The notes under the pieces are model-generated. The model made no database searches. It saw only the letters and a program-made list of their open reading frames with translations, and had not been told where the DNA came from. DNA of 64,000 bases from Lytechinus variegatus (Eukaryota > Echinodermata > Echinoidea > Temnopleuroida > Toxopneustidae): positions 32,006,347 to 32,070,346 of the forward strand of contig NC_054751.1 in the NCBI RefSeq assembly GCF_018143015.1. The letters are read 5' to 3'. Position 1 is the stretch's first letter. Every line of letters begins with the position of its first letter. This document shows, piece after piece, positions 1-31,100 of this stretch. Position numbers and translations under genes: made by a program.

Positions 1-44
1 TAATATATGTAATTATGTATCCTCTTGTTAATATAAACACTCAC

Positions 45-17871
<17,827 letters not shown>

Positions 17872-18010
17872 GGCTATAGAGTAAAGTGTACTTCTTGATG
17901 AATTATCTTACGATTAACTGACGTTTTTCACAAAGTCGAACTCACGCGACGAAATTGGTTATCGAATACAGCATACCAACGGTGTCGCCGAAACACAATT
18001 CCGCATTTAG
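17872..18010 (-). promoter_or_regulatory. Presumed SNRNP200 5' UTR/promoter region
   Basis: Sequence directly upstream of the SNRNP200 ATG, with local CpGs (cacgcgacgaaattgg, ggtgtcgccgaaac) in otherwise AT-rich DNA. No TATA box stands out. Assignment is by position only. Confidence 0.35.
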
Positions 18011-21000
18011 AATCTATGCCTATATGCCAAAAGGCGTGACAATCAGGGGGAGGGGGACGACAAGTTTAAAAATTGAAAGTTGAAATACAAATATAAACTT
18101 TAAAAGCATTTGAAAACATTTTTAAACCCATTTAACTTGTCACAAAAGTACTAAGGTTTAAAAAAATGTGTACTTTGTGCAAAGAATTCTGTATTTAAAT
18201 TTTGACTTTTTTTTCAAATTTTCAAAACATGCCCAACCCCCAACCTCCTGTAATCTCTTGATTTTTTTTCAATTTTTGTAGTCTTTAATGTTTTTATTGT
18301 TCCTATTTCATTCATTTAACATGCTTTATTATTTCATTTATTTTGTATCATTTTATTTATCCATTTTGGGGGCCTGTCATAATCCATTTACTAATAGGGG
18401 GGGGGTATATATGGGATGATTTGGAGGGATTCCAGCTAACAGTATTCCGATTGGTGCATTGCATCATAATTTTCAGGTGATGGTGGTGGTGGGGAGGGGG
18501 GCCGGAGCTCACGTGGGCTGAGGTCTTAGTGGCACTCGCTATTAGTTGAAAAAATAACTTAATCAACAACCACCTCCACACACACCCTCACACATAGGGA
18601 CACAGACAGGTCTGCGCACAGTAACACAACAAATAAACCCTTTGCTCCATTTTTTTTGGGGGGGGTATTGTAGTAATATAAATGATATTATAGCAAGTAG
18701 TAATAATACAAATAAGAATAACATTAATACCAATGATAAATGATAACGATTATGTCTTTATCTGAATTGAAAGATTCATTTTGCTTCCGGATTTTGCTGC
18801 AACTGAAATATAATTTATCGAGCTGGTCCCCAGCTGGACCGTACGGCGTAGGGTCCATGGCTGGACCAACAAAAATATACTGGAATCAGTACAAAAAATA
18901 AACATTACTGGTCTTACTGTTGTTTTGCTGTTGAAAGTTGGGTTCTAGAGATATGTTTGCAATGCTAATTGGAATTGATTTACAAAACATAATAGAATCG
19001 CAGATCTGATTCCTGAAAACATTGAGCCTATTACGGGAACGGGAAAAGGGTAGACCAAGATACTGTCTTAATACACAGAGTAATAAGAATTGTGATTGAT
19101 TAAAATCAAAATCAAATTGCAATTCATTCTAAGAAATACATTTTGATTTGAGTCTACCAGAGCTTTTTGATAGATGCATGACCGGATCCTAGGATGGTGA
19201 CAGACGGTCAGTGGCGGATCCAAGGGGGGCGCACGGACCGGACTGCCCCCCTTGAGAGTCATAGTCAATATTTTAATGTAAACATATCGCTCATAAACAA
19301 GACAGTGATGACCTTTTTTTGGTTGTCAAATTTTCCTAGGGAAAAATGTGCACCCCCCCCCCTTTGGAAATCCAGGATCTCCCCCTGACTGACATAAAAG
19401 GAGACCCAATAATTTTTTTTCTTAAAAGGAAGGCGGCAGATAGAGAGGGATGAAATATGAATGAACTATTGACTATATCCTGCCAAGGAGAAGAAAAGTA
19501 AAATTCGAAATTATTTCATTGGATTTAGGTCCTATTACAAAGAGAGTGAGAGATATTTGTTTTTAGACTGAATATAATTTATTGAACAGATATATGTGTT
19601 ATTGGTTGGATTTTATTGATTGGATAGATGGCATTGAAATCGTCATTGTTTTTTAATTTTTGGATCCGTCCATTTTTTTTTTTACTTCGGTGACTAAAAA
19701 AAGGGTACACAAAAATAGAGAGATAGAAAGACATAGAGACGGATGGACAGACAAAGAGACAGACTGTTAGATTTTTATTTAATGATAATTCTCATTGATT
19801 CATTTTTTTTCATAGGGGCATCTTTTGCTAAGACGGGGAATATGCCTAAGAAGTTTGCCACAACCAGGCGTTACACTATAAGTTTCTATTTGTTTTTTTT
19901 TTTTTTTTTGGGGGGGGGGTATTTTGTGACAGTGTGAAATCCTTGGTGAGGGTGTGAAGTGACCGAACATGGGAGAGCGTAGGGGCTTTTTGAAAAATGG
20001 AACATAAAAGTTTCATTTAGAGAGGATTAAAAAAAATTGGGGGAAAATAAATATTCAAAACTCAATGTGAAAGGCTATAACTTTCTTACTTATGAAAACT
20101 ATCAATTTTACTAAGTACGCGTAGAGTGATCGAGCGAACGATCAGCTCTTAGTATGCGTAAATGTTTTCACGTCTGATCGATCAAATTTTGAATTAAGCT
20201 TTTATTAACTCATTTATCATGCAACATCCTTTCAGAAACGTTTATTCATATAAATTTTAGTCGGAGGTGGAGCGAAGTTGAAAATTGGGGGGGGGGGGCT
20301 TGCTGTGGGAAAAAAGGGTACATATTCTTAAAACAAAGATTTAACAAAATGAGCATATTTAGCTCACTTTAAAAGACAGAGCGCATAGTGTTCAAATTCA
20401 ATGATCTTATAGCAGGGATCAGCGGCGGCGGATAGTAGGATTTTTTTTTTTTTTTTTTTGGGGGGGGTAATGACTCTTTTTATACTATGTCAAGAGGGGA
20501 AATGGGTATAAAAATATATTTTACTGTCAGACTAGTTGAGCAAAAATCAAATGAAGGGGATTTCTGATTATTTGTGAGCTATATTAAATTTGAAAAAAAG
20601 AAAAAAAATAAATTTTTTAAACTTGCTATAATTTTAGTATTGTTTACAAGTTTTTTTTTTGTAATGTAGTAATAACTTAATGAAAAGTGTTACTGTATTG
20701 TATGGTGAGAGGCCAAATGCCATTTTTAGGCATAAAATGTTTGTAAGATAACAAGGTTAAAAAACAACCACCCCAAAAGATAGAGAGAAAATGAAGGGAA
20801 AAGGTTGGAAATGTTTCACAATATACCAAAATAAATGAGCATCAACATCTTGGACGAAAATGTGCAAATTAAAAAAGTGTTAATCCACTCACAAAGGGCA
20901 CATTTCATTTTGAAAACGAAAAGAACCTATGGCCTCGGATTAGTGAGGGCGAGCGCCCCCTCCTTGTTCCGCTGCCCCGACCTGAGTGCAGAAAGGAAAG

Positions 21001-21500
21001 GATGATAATTTCCATGACATTTCATCAACTTACCGTGAAAATTTTGAACAATTTGAAAGAAAGGGGGCATTTGTCAGAAGTGCATACGGCGGGTGTATTT
21101 TAAATGAGGCACTAATCAGAGGCGAAAGTGGCATACGTAAGGCCTACTGCAGAAGAGGAATTTTATTATGAAAAAGGGGCAATAGTAGAGGATAAACACA
21201 TTTCGAAACTGGATCAAGAAATTAACAGGAACAGAATATTTTTCTTAAGACAATTTTCAGAAAACGGCCCCATGTGCACTCTTTTGATTGATGTAAATAG
21301 TCGTTTAAAACTAAAATTTTGTCTTGAAATGATTATTTTCTATTTAAGGACGTACATGGGGGCCAAAACTCGTAGTCTCCTCATTTATTTGGACCCCCCC
21401 CCCCCCCCGCTTTCGGCCTCCTTGCATAGACCCAATACAATGACCCCCCCCCCCCCCCTTGGCCATCCTCCCCATATATTCATCCGTGCAGCAATTTGTT
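18011..21500. other. Gene-free intergenic region rich in homopolymer and repeat debris
   Basis: Between SNRNP200 and the head-to-head novel gene. Contains poly-G and poly-T runs (about 18,402, 19,352, 19,891-19,918, 20,288, 20,441-20,467, 21,396 and 21,445), a TIR relic at 19,209-19,395 and simple A/T sequence. I see no convincing coding exon; the short open frames here have no recognisable protein features. Confidence 0.6.
19209..19395. repeat. Short GGCGGATCC TIR relic
   Basis: Left end AGTGGCGGATCCAAGGGGGG. The right end, reverse complemented, reads AGGGGGAGATCCTGG with a G run and GTGCAC. Resembles the ends of the larger element at 58,354-60,469. A partial copy (GCAGTGGCGGATCCAGGACT) lies at about 8,540. 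Confidence 0.5.
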
Positions 21501-21841
21501 GCAGTTCGTTCTTCACCAATCGTAATCTCTCGAGCGAGGCGCAGGAATTGTTCCGGCCGGTGCATCCACCACCTGCACAGCGTGCTAGCGCTAGCGCCTG
21601 TGAAATCGAGGAATCCTATCAAATCGACAGCGTCTTGGACCCGCTTACACTTGATCAATACACTTCTAAGTTGGGGGACAAACCATAAAATACAACATAT
21701 CGGCCTGTGCACTTTGAACATGACTGCACTATTAACGGTTTCGAGAAATGTGCACATATCGCATCTTAAAAGTTCACGACACGTGGAGTGATAGATTACG
21801 ATGGATTTTCAAACTTGATCTACTGTTCTGTTGAGGTTGCT
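21501..21841 (+). promoter_or_regulatory. Presumed 5' UTR/promoter of the novel repeat-protein gene
   Basis: CpG-containing stretch (ctcgagcgaggcgcagg, ttccggccggtgcatcc) directly upstream of the first coding exon of the plus-strand gene. No core promoter motif is clear. Assignment by position. Confidence 0.3.
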
Positions 21842-22109
21842 ATGTGGAATAGGAATTCATACTTGTCATCTGTCAAAGACAGTATTTGTGTCCGGCCTGA
21901 AAATCTTAAAAATGTGATGCCAGGAAACAAAGCAAAGATGAAGGAAAGTTTGGCAGTGCGTGCACCGGCGCCGAAGACGAGGCCGAAGCCCAAGCCAAAG
22001 GAGAATGCTCTCAGTCAGCTGAGAGTGATGTATCCCGACTCTTCAGGGGAATCTTCATCTGAGATGTCCGATAACGAAGTCGAAGGATGGGACAAGACCG
22101 TAGAACCGG
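21842..22109 (+). CDS. Novel gene exon 1
   Basis: Two in-frame Met candidates: 21,842 (MWNRNSYLSS) and 21,917 (MPGNKAKMKES). Both have G at -3, so the choice is open. Encodes the KTRPKPKPKEN basic stretch, NALSQLRVMYPDSSGESSSE and an acidic end. Donor CCGG|GTAAGG, phase 1. Confidence 0.75.
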
Positions 22110-25100
22110 GTAAGGCTATAAAGCCTTAAATGTTTCTTTGAAATATGAATGTCAAACTGTAATAGTTGTATTGTACTTTACTAGTATTATTAGTAAATTA
22201 ATAAGAGCACAAAATTTTGAGAGAGGGGGTAAAAGTTAAAGTTGTGAGAGAAGCGAATGAGCAAGGGCAAGTCTTCACTTCTTGAGTGAATCGGTTTCTC
22301 GTTTCTCATATCTTTATTTCTGCATCAATCGTGTTGACACTTGGTTCATATGATCTGTGGGTAATGTATGTCGAGGGTGGGATTAATTCAAGGACAAGAC
22401 AGGCTAGGGCTTAAAAGGTCAAGTTTTAACTTCAAGTTACTCCCATTTCCTTATTTCTGCATCAATTATGTTGACACTGTGTGTGCCAATGCAGATTGCA
22501 GGGAATCATTTTCCTGGAATCGCATTGCAATTTGCTCCATATTTTTGCTATGCAGAAAGTCATTTGTATAGCATATTTTTACATATGACTGTACATTAAA
22601 GTAGTTAAGAGCTTTTCTCTTATGACTAAAAATGCTTTTCCAATTTGTATGGTCAGTTCCCCAATGTCTGCGCGGTCTCCCAAGTCTGCGCACCCGCGTA
22701 TCTGCGCGATTCTAGTAAAAGAATATACGCAACGAGCACGAATTTTACACATTCAATGCATAGACAGGTATTCATAAAAAAATCCGACTCAAAATGGTGG
22801 AAAAATAATGAATTCAGGGCATTTCATGTGACGGTCTCAAAATGCAGCCTTTTGTCATCAAAATCCCCGAATCGTGTGCAAAGTGAATGAGTGCGCAGAC
22901 ATGGGGTACCATTTTTTTTTCAATCTGAAAATGACTGCCCGAGATTTTTTCCAAGAAAATCATATATTTCTTTAAAATTTTTATGAGATATTTGGCACAC
23001 TAACTCATTATGATCATGTAAGGAACATTATCAACTGAAAGATTTTGTGAAATAAGAAGAAATTCATGTTAAATCTTAACTCAAATTGTTAGGTGCGCAG
23101 ACTTGGGGCCCACCATCATAAAGTAAATTTATTCCCTGCATGCCATGAGGGTGATGGGTTCAAAAGTCATTTTAAATAATAATGTTAATGTTTTTGTTCA
23201 ACTTGCTTTTATTTCTGCATCATGAGGGTGATGGGGTCAAAGGTCATCAAGGGGTCGGGTCAAGTTTTTGTTCAAATTTATCTATTTTGCATCAATTTTG
23301 ATTGCGCTTGGTACAAATAACCATTGGGTAATACCATATGTCCATGGGATGACAAGGTAAACAGAAGACTTGTGGTTCATGAACCACCTTGTTATATTTA
23401 AAGTCAAATGATCATAACATGGAAACCTGCCAATTGATCTGCTTCCGTGTATTTTTTATTGGCTTCAACATGCACTGCCCCTCTTGCTATTTACCTCAGA
23501 TTTATTTCGGTGTACTATTTCAAATATTCATGTTTTGCCCCTTTAGTAAAAGACTTCTTAGTGATCAATTTGGTTTATTAATTCTGGTGGGATGAATTTT
23601 GTTAATATCTGCAGTGAAAATCACAACTTGAAGGGAACTTGCTAAAATGGATATAATCAGTTAACAATTAAAAAAAAAAACTTTGATGATCTGCTAGTCA
23701 TAGGATAAGTCAATAAATGCGTACAATGGTACACATTTTCTTTTTATTTTGTGTGATTTTTTTTAAATTCAGGAAAAGTAAAGAATAGCGAGGACCAAAG
23801 TAAGCTTCAGAACTTGAAAAACTCAGAAAAATCAGTTGGAATGCTTCTGTCACAGTTGCGAAGGGAGAATAAATCTAAACAGCATGAATTCAAGATCCCA
23901 CATGATAAGGGACATTCAAGAGCACATAAAGACGTGCTTTCCAATATGCAACAAGACAATTCTAACCATTGGCTTCATCAAAGTGACGACCATGCTAGCA
24001 TCAAACAGGAGCTGGAGTATGCTGGCATCAAACAGGAACTGGGAATTACAAGAACACAGGACCATGCTGGCATCAAACAGGAACTGGGAATTACAAAAAT
24101 ACAGGACTATGCTGGCTTCACACAGGAACTGGGAATTACAAGAAAACAGGACATTTCTGGCATCAAACAAGAACTGGGAATTACAAGAACACAGGACCAT
24201 GCTGGCACCAAACAGGAACTGGGGATTGCAAATACACAGAGTGATGATGGCACCAAACAGGAACTGGGAATTACAAGAACACAGGACCATGCTGGCACCA
24301 AACAGGAACTGGGGATTGCAAATACACAGAGTGATGATGGCACCAAACAGGAACTGGGAATTGCAAATACACAGAGTGATGATGGCATCAAACAGGAACT
24401 GGGGATTGCAAAAACACAGAACCATGCTGGCATCAAACAAGAACTGGGAATTACAAGAACACATGACCATGCTGGCACCAAACAGGAACTGGGAATTACA
24501 AAAACGCTGGACTATGCTGGCATCAAGCATGAACTGGGGATTGCAAAAAAACAGGACCATGCTGGCCTCAAACAAGAAATGGGGATTGCAGAAACTCAGG
24601 ACCATACTAGCATCAAACAGGAACTTGGGACTACAAGAACAAAAGACCATGCTGGCATAAAAAAGGAACTGGGAAAAACAAATACACAGAACTATGCTGG
24701 CATCAAACAGGAACTGGGAATTACAAGAAAACAGGACAATGCTGGCATCAAACAGGAACTGGGAATTACAAGAACACAGGACTATGCTGGCATAAAAAAG
24801 GAACTGGGAATTACAAATACACAGTACTATGCTGGCATCAAACAGGAACTGGGAATTACAAGAAAACAGGACAATGCTGGCATCAAACAGGAACTGGGGA
24901 ATGCAAATACAAAGAGCGACGCTGGCATCAAACAGGAACTGAGAATTACAAGAACACAGGACAATACTGGCATCAAACAAGAACTTGGAATTACAAAAAC
25001 GCAGGACCATGCTGGCATCAAGCAGGAACTGGGGATCACAAAAACACAGGACCATACCGGCATCAACCAGGAACTGGGAATTACAACAACACAGGACCAT

Positions 25101-28100
25101 ACTGGCATCAAACAAAAACTGGGAATAAATCCTGCGCTGGCTACTAGAAATGAAAAGACTGGGCCAGGGATATCGGTTGGTCGGTCTTGGCAAGCAGCGG
25201 GACAACATATTTCAATACAAGTACCAAATGAAAAGAAAGAAATGCCAGACAGAGTTAACACAAAGTGTAGCCAAACACACCAAGGTACGTCTTCTGTCTC
25301 ACAAATGGAGATTAATGATGAAAAAGGGAAAGATGAAATCTATGATCCATCTCCTACCTGTGGGTATTCGGTTAGTGAAGATAAAGAAGCAGAGTCAATA
25401 GAACATGATCATGAGTTTGTGACAGGGCCAAAGCAGTCACAAGTGAAAGCAAGCTCTCAGGTGAAATTTGAGGAAGATGGAAATAATAACAAAGATGATT
25501 TGCTAGAGACTGTTGGTGAAATGGCATATGTGGCCCAAGAAGATCAAGGTGTATCAGAATGCAATGAGAAGCAAACTGTTATTGAAGTGCCACACTCTGA
25601 AACTATCTCTGAATCAGATAGAGTAAACCATCAAGCAGTGGAGGGGAACAAGACTACTAAGGAGGGCACTTTTACTATGAGCACAGAACCTGCAAATTGG
25701 AGTCCGCCCATTAGTTCAGAAGTGACTGGGAATGTGCCTGTGGAGGACTGTCAGTATGTTTGTGCTAAGCAACAGGCTGGGTTGCTAGCTAAGTGTTTTA
25801 AGATAACTAAAGAAGTTCAAGATGTCAATGAGGTCAGTAAAGAATCTGTTCCAGGCACTGACACAATCAACATGGTGAACAATCATCTACAAGAGGTGAA
25901 GGAAGGGTTTATAGAGAACCCTGCAGTGTGTGATGATGCAAGCAAATCCAGTGGTGATCTCATTAGTCATGAAGTCCTCCCTGACAAGAAACAATGGGAC
26001 CAAGAGAAGGACACTGACATTTTGTTTCAGTGTGAGAGTGATAGATTTGATCATTCTCAAAATAGTTCAAGTAGTGATCATTATAGTGACCATTCTGAAA
26101 TAAGTTCTAAAGTCACTTTATCACTTTCTGAACCCATAGTAGACAAAATGGAGAGTCCATCAAATGACCAGAAAGTAGAGTTTGAGAGGCAAGAAAAAAA
26201 TCAAGTTGGAGATGATCTAAAATCTACTGATGTGAATAATGAAGCATTACTGGATTCTGATTCCGTGTGTTTGGACTTTACAGAGGAGTGTCTTGATGAG
26301 AGTGGTAGTCGTCAGCCATCACCTGAAATACCACAAAGAATGTATAGCCCTGATTGTATTGATGATACCTGTCTTCAAAGCAACCTTGTTCCAGAACAGA
26401 TTGGAAAGTCACTTGAAGAAGCAAATGATGATTTCCACCTGAAACTTCCTGAAAATTCATGCCTGAAAACATGCCAAAGAGGAGATAAACTTAGTATGCA
26501 AGACATTGATCAAGAAGAGAGCAAAGGCAGAGTTCCATTCTCTTATCTGCACCTTGAGGCGGAAAAGCAGTCATCACCAGAGAAAATGAATGAATCTGAT
26601 GGAACTTTTGGGATTGACCAAAGAAGGGAAATCATCTCTGGAGAATCCACAGGCCTTGTTGTTACATTCAGCAATGAAAATGCACTTGTAGATAGTTATG
26701 TATCTTCACAATTTGGGCATGATATGATTCTTGATCTTGCAAAAGAATCATCTGATCTATCAGGCTCCCCAAACAACCAATCAAAAGCACATTCAGTTAC
26801 CTCTCTAATGAAAGATTTTAAACAGTCAACATCAGATAGGTTTGATGACCTGAGAGAGCCTTTTGCCCTGCAGTTGAAGGAGAAAGAGGATGAGGGTTGT
26901 AACACAGGTAACACAGGCAAAGCAGATACTGATCAAGGTGATGTTGATTTACTATCAGTCACAAGTGGGGCATTGGATATTCCTGTCATTAATACTGTAT
27001 TAGAGGACTCAGATGAAAGTATGGGTTGTTCATTGAGTGGTTTAAGTGATGCCCTAGATCTAGAGTTTGGTTCCACTTCTCCTAGTCCAGTAATAATGAA
27101 AGACCACAATACAAGTCAAAGCTCAGTTGGAATTGTCAACAGTCTGTGCGACGTGAAAGCCAAAGAGAGCACCGATGCCGCGGTGGTGGATACAAATGAT
27201 GGGATTAAACTTGATGTTAAACAGGAAGTGTATTCAGAGACTGGTTCAACACCAGAACATGACCTAGGAGAGCTGCAAGAGCTGCAAGAAGAGCCTCAAG
27301 GAAATGCTTGTCTTGGAGATGAGGCACCTGAGAATGAGGATGCATTGTCCCTTGTATGTGATACCGAAGATCTGATGAGTAACCTTGAGGATCTTCTACA
27401 GGATGAAAATCTCCAGCAGACTAAACAGAGGTTAGTTGGTTTTGTGATATCATCCTTTAATTAATCTATGTCCCCTCTTAAATTTTCAATGATTAATACG
27501 CTAATAAGTCTTCAAAATCCAATTTACATCCTATTAAGAAATCACATTTAATTATTCTTTATCATAACGGATTGAGATCTAGTAAGTTCACAGGTGAAAT
27601 GATGAAATCTAAAGGAAATTTGACTTCTAAAAATTACCAATACAGCTAAGTACATGTGGTAGATGTATTACTATCACTTTGGTGAAATACTTGACTATCA
27701 ATGGATGCTATGTCCAGTTTTCTTGTTATTTTTTTAATGTAAATGTCGGTTATCAGTTCGGAGGATTATGCTTGAATTCATTTTTGATCTTTACTCACAA
27801 CTAGAATTTATGTGAAATCATTGAATATTTAAACAATTAAATTTGTGATCTCCATCCACCCCCCCCCCCCCCCCTCCTCTTGCCCTCCCCCATCCTATAA
27901 AACCATTTTGAACTATCTTTGCTTCAACTAGTGAAAAATAACTTTATGTGTTTCCACTGTATCTATTTGAAAAATTTAGTCCAGAAAAAGACGAAACCAA
28001 ATCGGTGGATGACAGCGGTAATTCCACATCTACCAAAGATATGAGTGTTGAGTCATCTAAAAAACGGTGCAGCTCAAGTTCCAGAGAGCTACCATCATCC

Positions 28101-31100
28101 CCTCAGAGGTCAAGGACAATGTCAAGGACAACAACGTCTAGAAGTGAAGATAAAAGTCAGAGAGATTCCAAACCAGAGTAGGTTGCTTTCCTAAGGTTTA
28201 TGCGTTGCTAGCATATATAACCTGTTGAAATGTCATGTTCTCTGATAAATGATAAAATTCCACGTTTATAAAGCGCTTGATTCCCAAATAAAGTCTCAAC
28301 ACAGGTCCCTTTAGGTGATAGATTTACTAAAATACAAGTCTTCATGGTTGTGTTATGCCTAAATAGCTATACATGTATAATAAGGATGAGCTATAATTGA
28401 AAGACATAAGCAAGCTTTTTATTTCATTAATTGGTTATTGAAAATTCAATCTTTAATGTAGCTAACTAAGGATTTGTTGATCATGATATTTAGTGAAATT
28501 TTTTTTACTAAAAACTTCTTTTTATCTTAAAATTTTATCATACCATATGCTAAGTGTTGTGTTTCAATTATACATTTAACCTGGTCCTGTAGTCAAGACT
28601 CATTTAAGCATGATGATACTGAAACAATAATAAAATTTCCTCAAGCGACATAAAAAGTTATCAAGAAGAAACTTGGATATTTTGGTAATGTGAAGGGAAT
28701 TTGCCCACCCTTTGAATTGTTGCTGCTGAATGCACAATTGCAATGTGAATTGAAATTTGTGTACACCGTTTTTTTTTATTAATAATCATCTGAATATAAA
28801 ACATTTAAAGCAACAAACCTCAATAATTTAATTCATTTTATAATTAACCTTGCTAAAGATTTTGAATGAAAAATATGTCAGAATTTTCCTCATGTACATT
28901 ATCCAATATCTATTTTTATTATTCTATGAATGATTTCTTCAACCATATTTTCCTTTTAAACTTTTGTTATCAAGGATTTTTGATAAAATTGATCAAAGAC
29001 CATTGAAAAGCCATTGTGCCAAAATGAATATACGTATACTGATAAGAAATGAAAATAATTTTTTCCTTTTTAATAAGATTCATTGTTGAAAAGAATTACA
29101 TTAATTACAAACAAAATAAGAAAAGTAAGTCATGTTTGGCAGGACATGTACAGTTTCTCATAACATAACATAAGATATGTGTTTTGAATATAAGTAGTGT
29201 CACAAGACATTTAAAACAAATTAAAGTGCATAGCACTATCTCCTTGCATTTGAGCAATTCACAAAATGGTGAGTGATGTAATAGGCGTCAGCAAGGAAAT
29301 GTTCCTAAGATCACAATCGACAGTTTGCAGATTTGGAGTTTTGTCTTTGCCGCTGCTGCTACTCTGCCTTATTATCACTCAACAAGAAACATTTGTCTTA
29401 TGAGGTTAACCTGTCCTGTTCTTTCAGGTATAAAGTATCCATCCATTCCCGGAACGAAAACTCACGATATGTTTTCAAAAGTCAAGAAGCTCATAGGGTA
29501 AGTTTTGCCTTCTTCAAACAAGAAGGGAAAGCAATCTAAATTGGAACATATATGCTACTTGATGACAAAACTATCATTATGAAAGAGTTTCTGGGATTTG
29601 GGTTGAAAGTTAGAGAAATAAAGTTGGGCATAAGGAAATAGAGAGGTGGAGAGAAAGAGAGAGAGGGGGGGGGTAAACAAATAGAAAGAACAAGAGATAA
29701 ACAGAGGAAAATGCATTAAAGAAATGATCATGCAGAGAACATAATGCTACATACATGTAGTATTTTTATACTGGAGAAGACGCCTTATTCCTGATGCCCA
29801 ATTGTCAAACAGTTCAGACCATGCAGAGCAAGTATTGGAGCTTTCTTGTGCTGTACTGGATTGAACATACTGATGTTGATTGAACATCATAATTTTTATG
29901 TCTGTTCTGGTCTCTTGGCACTCACAAGTGTACAGTTCATCAAATGAGTGATGGACAATTCTTGGTGGTATGTTCCTTGTAATGATGGCAGGAAAGAAGA
30001 ATTCAACTTTGGTTGGACCTGCCTGTGCATATTCATCATTATGCATTCATACCACTTTATTCCCACGCTTGTGCTCATTCTTTGTATTGGAAGTTTCTCC
30101 AGGACATATGAAGGCACGACTTTACGATAATTCTCTGTGCTTTCTTTCGGTAACCACCTCTAGGGACCTGTAAGAAAAACAGCCATTCATCAAGGGCTAG
30201 AAATAAAGTAATCCATTCACCCATTCATATTTATGGGTATTTGCAATTTGTAATCATTTGCTATTCTTCATTATTGTATATCTTGTTTTGGTTTTATAAT
30301 ATAAAATTTATAAATAAAACTAAATTAAACGAAACAACTCTTTAGAACAAATTCAAACATGTGAATTTTTATCCAGCCCAAGTGAAAAGAATCTTGACAA
30401 TTTATACAGACCATTTTCAGAATTGAAATTTGATAATTTCCAGCAACTAATTTAAAAAATGAATATACTCACTGGCACATCTTATGATTTATTGATTCCT
30501 CCTCTGTTTAGTTTTTAAAAATTTATTAATATCAATCATTTTTTCCCTATTAACAATGTCTTTCTGGTCCATATTACTACTCTTATTTTTCATAAGCATC
30601 CAAGTTCTCGGATGATGCGGCTTCATTGTTTGGTATAATTTTCAATGAAATGCCTGTCTGTCTTGACAAAGAGTGGATCAGCATGCAGAGGCCTACTGCA
30701 TGCTTTCTGGAGTGGGACACACTGTCTAGAGTGACGTCAGAATGGCATTCTCAAAAGATTGAGCAATTTATTCCTGAACAGTTTCTTGTTTGGAGATTTT
30801 CTCTAACTTCTCTGTTCAGAAAAGTGAGGCCTTTTCCACCCATGTTAATAATTAAGTTGTTTTCTTAACTCATTTCTGATTGATTTTAAGGAAATAGCCC
30901 CCATGTGGTCTTTAAACCAATACCAGTATCTCAGGTTGAGTTGTGAAGTTATTTTTTTGTGCGTGAAAATAAGACAATTTGGCTACAAGACAGATACCCT
31001 TGCTGATTTGCTGTGCATTTATCATTTTCTACAGTAGCTAGAGAATCTTCCTTGTTCATTTCACACCAGATATAGTTAGCACTGAATATGTGGTAAGAGT

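Noticed and set aside
21128-21757. 186- and 137-residue overlapping open frames upstream of the novel gene
   Set aside because: They run through poly-C and poly-G runs, have no recognisable protein features and no splice context; more likely promoter/UTR and repeat DNA.
23916-25208. 430-residue open frame antisense to the repeat array (plus other open frames in the same interval)
   Set aside because: A 45-bp repeat without stops in one unit stays open in every frame where the unit lacks stops. The Cys/Phe-rich periodic product follows from the sense repeat; only the sense frame has non-repetitive coding flanks and splice sites.
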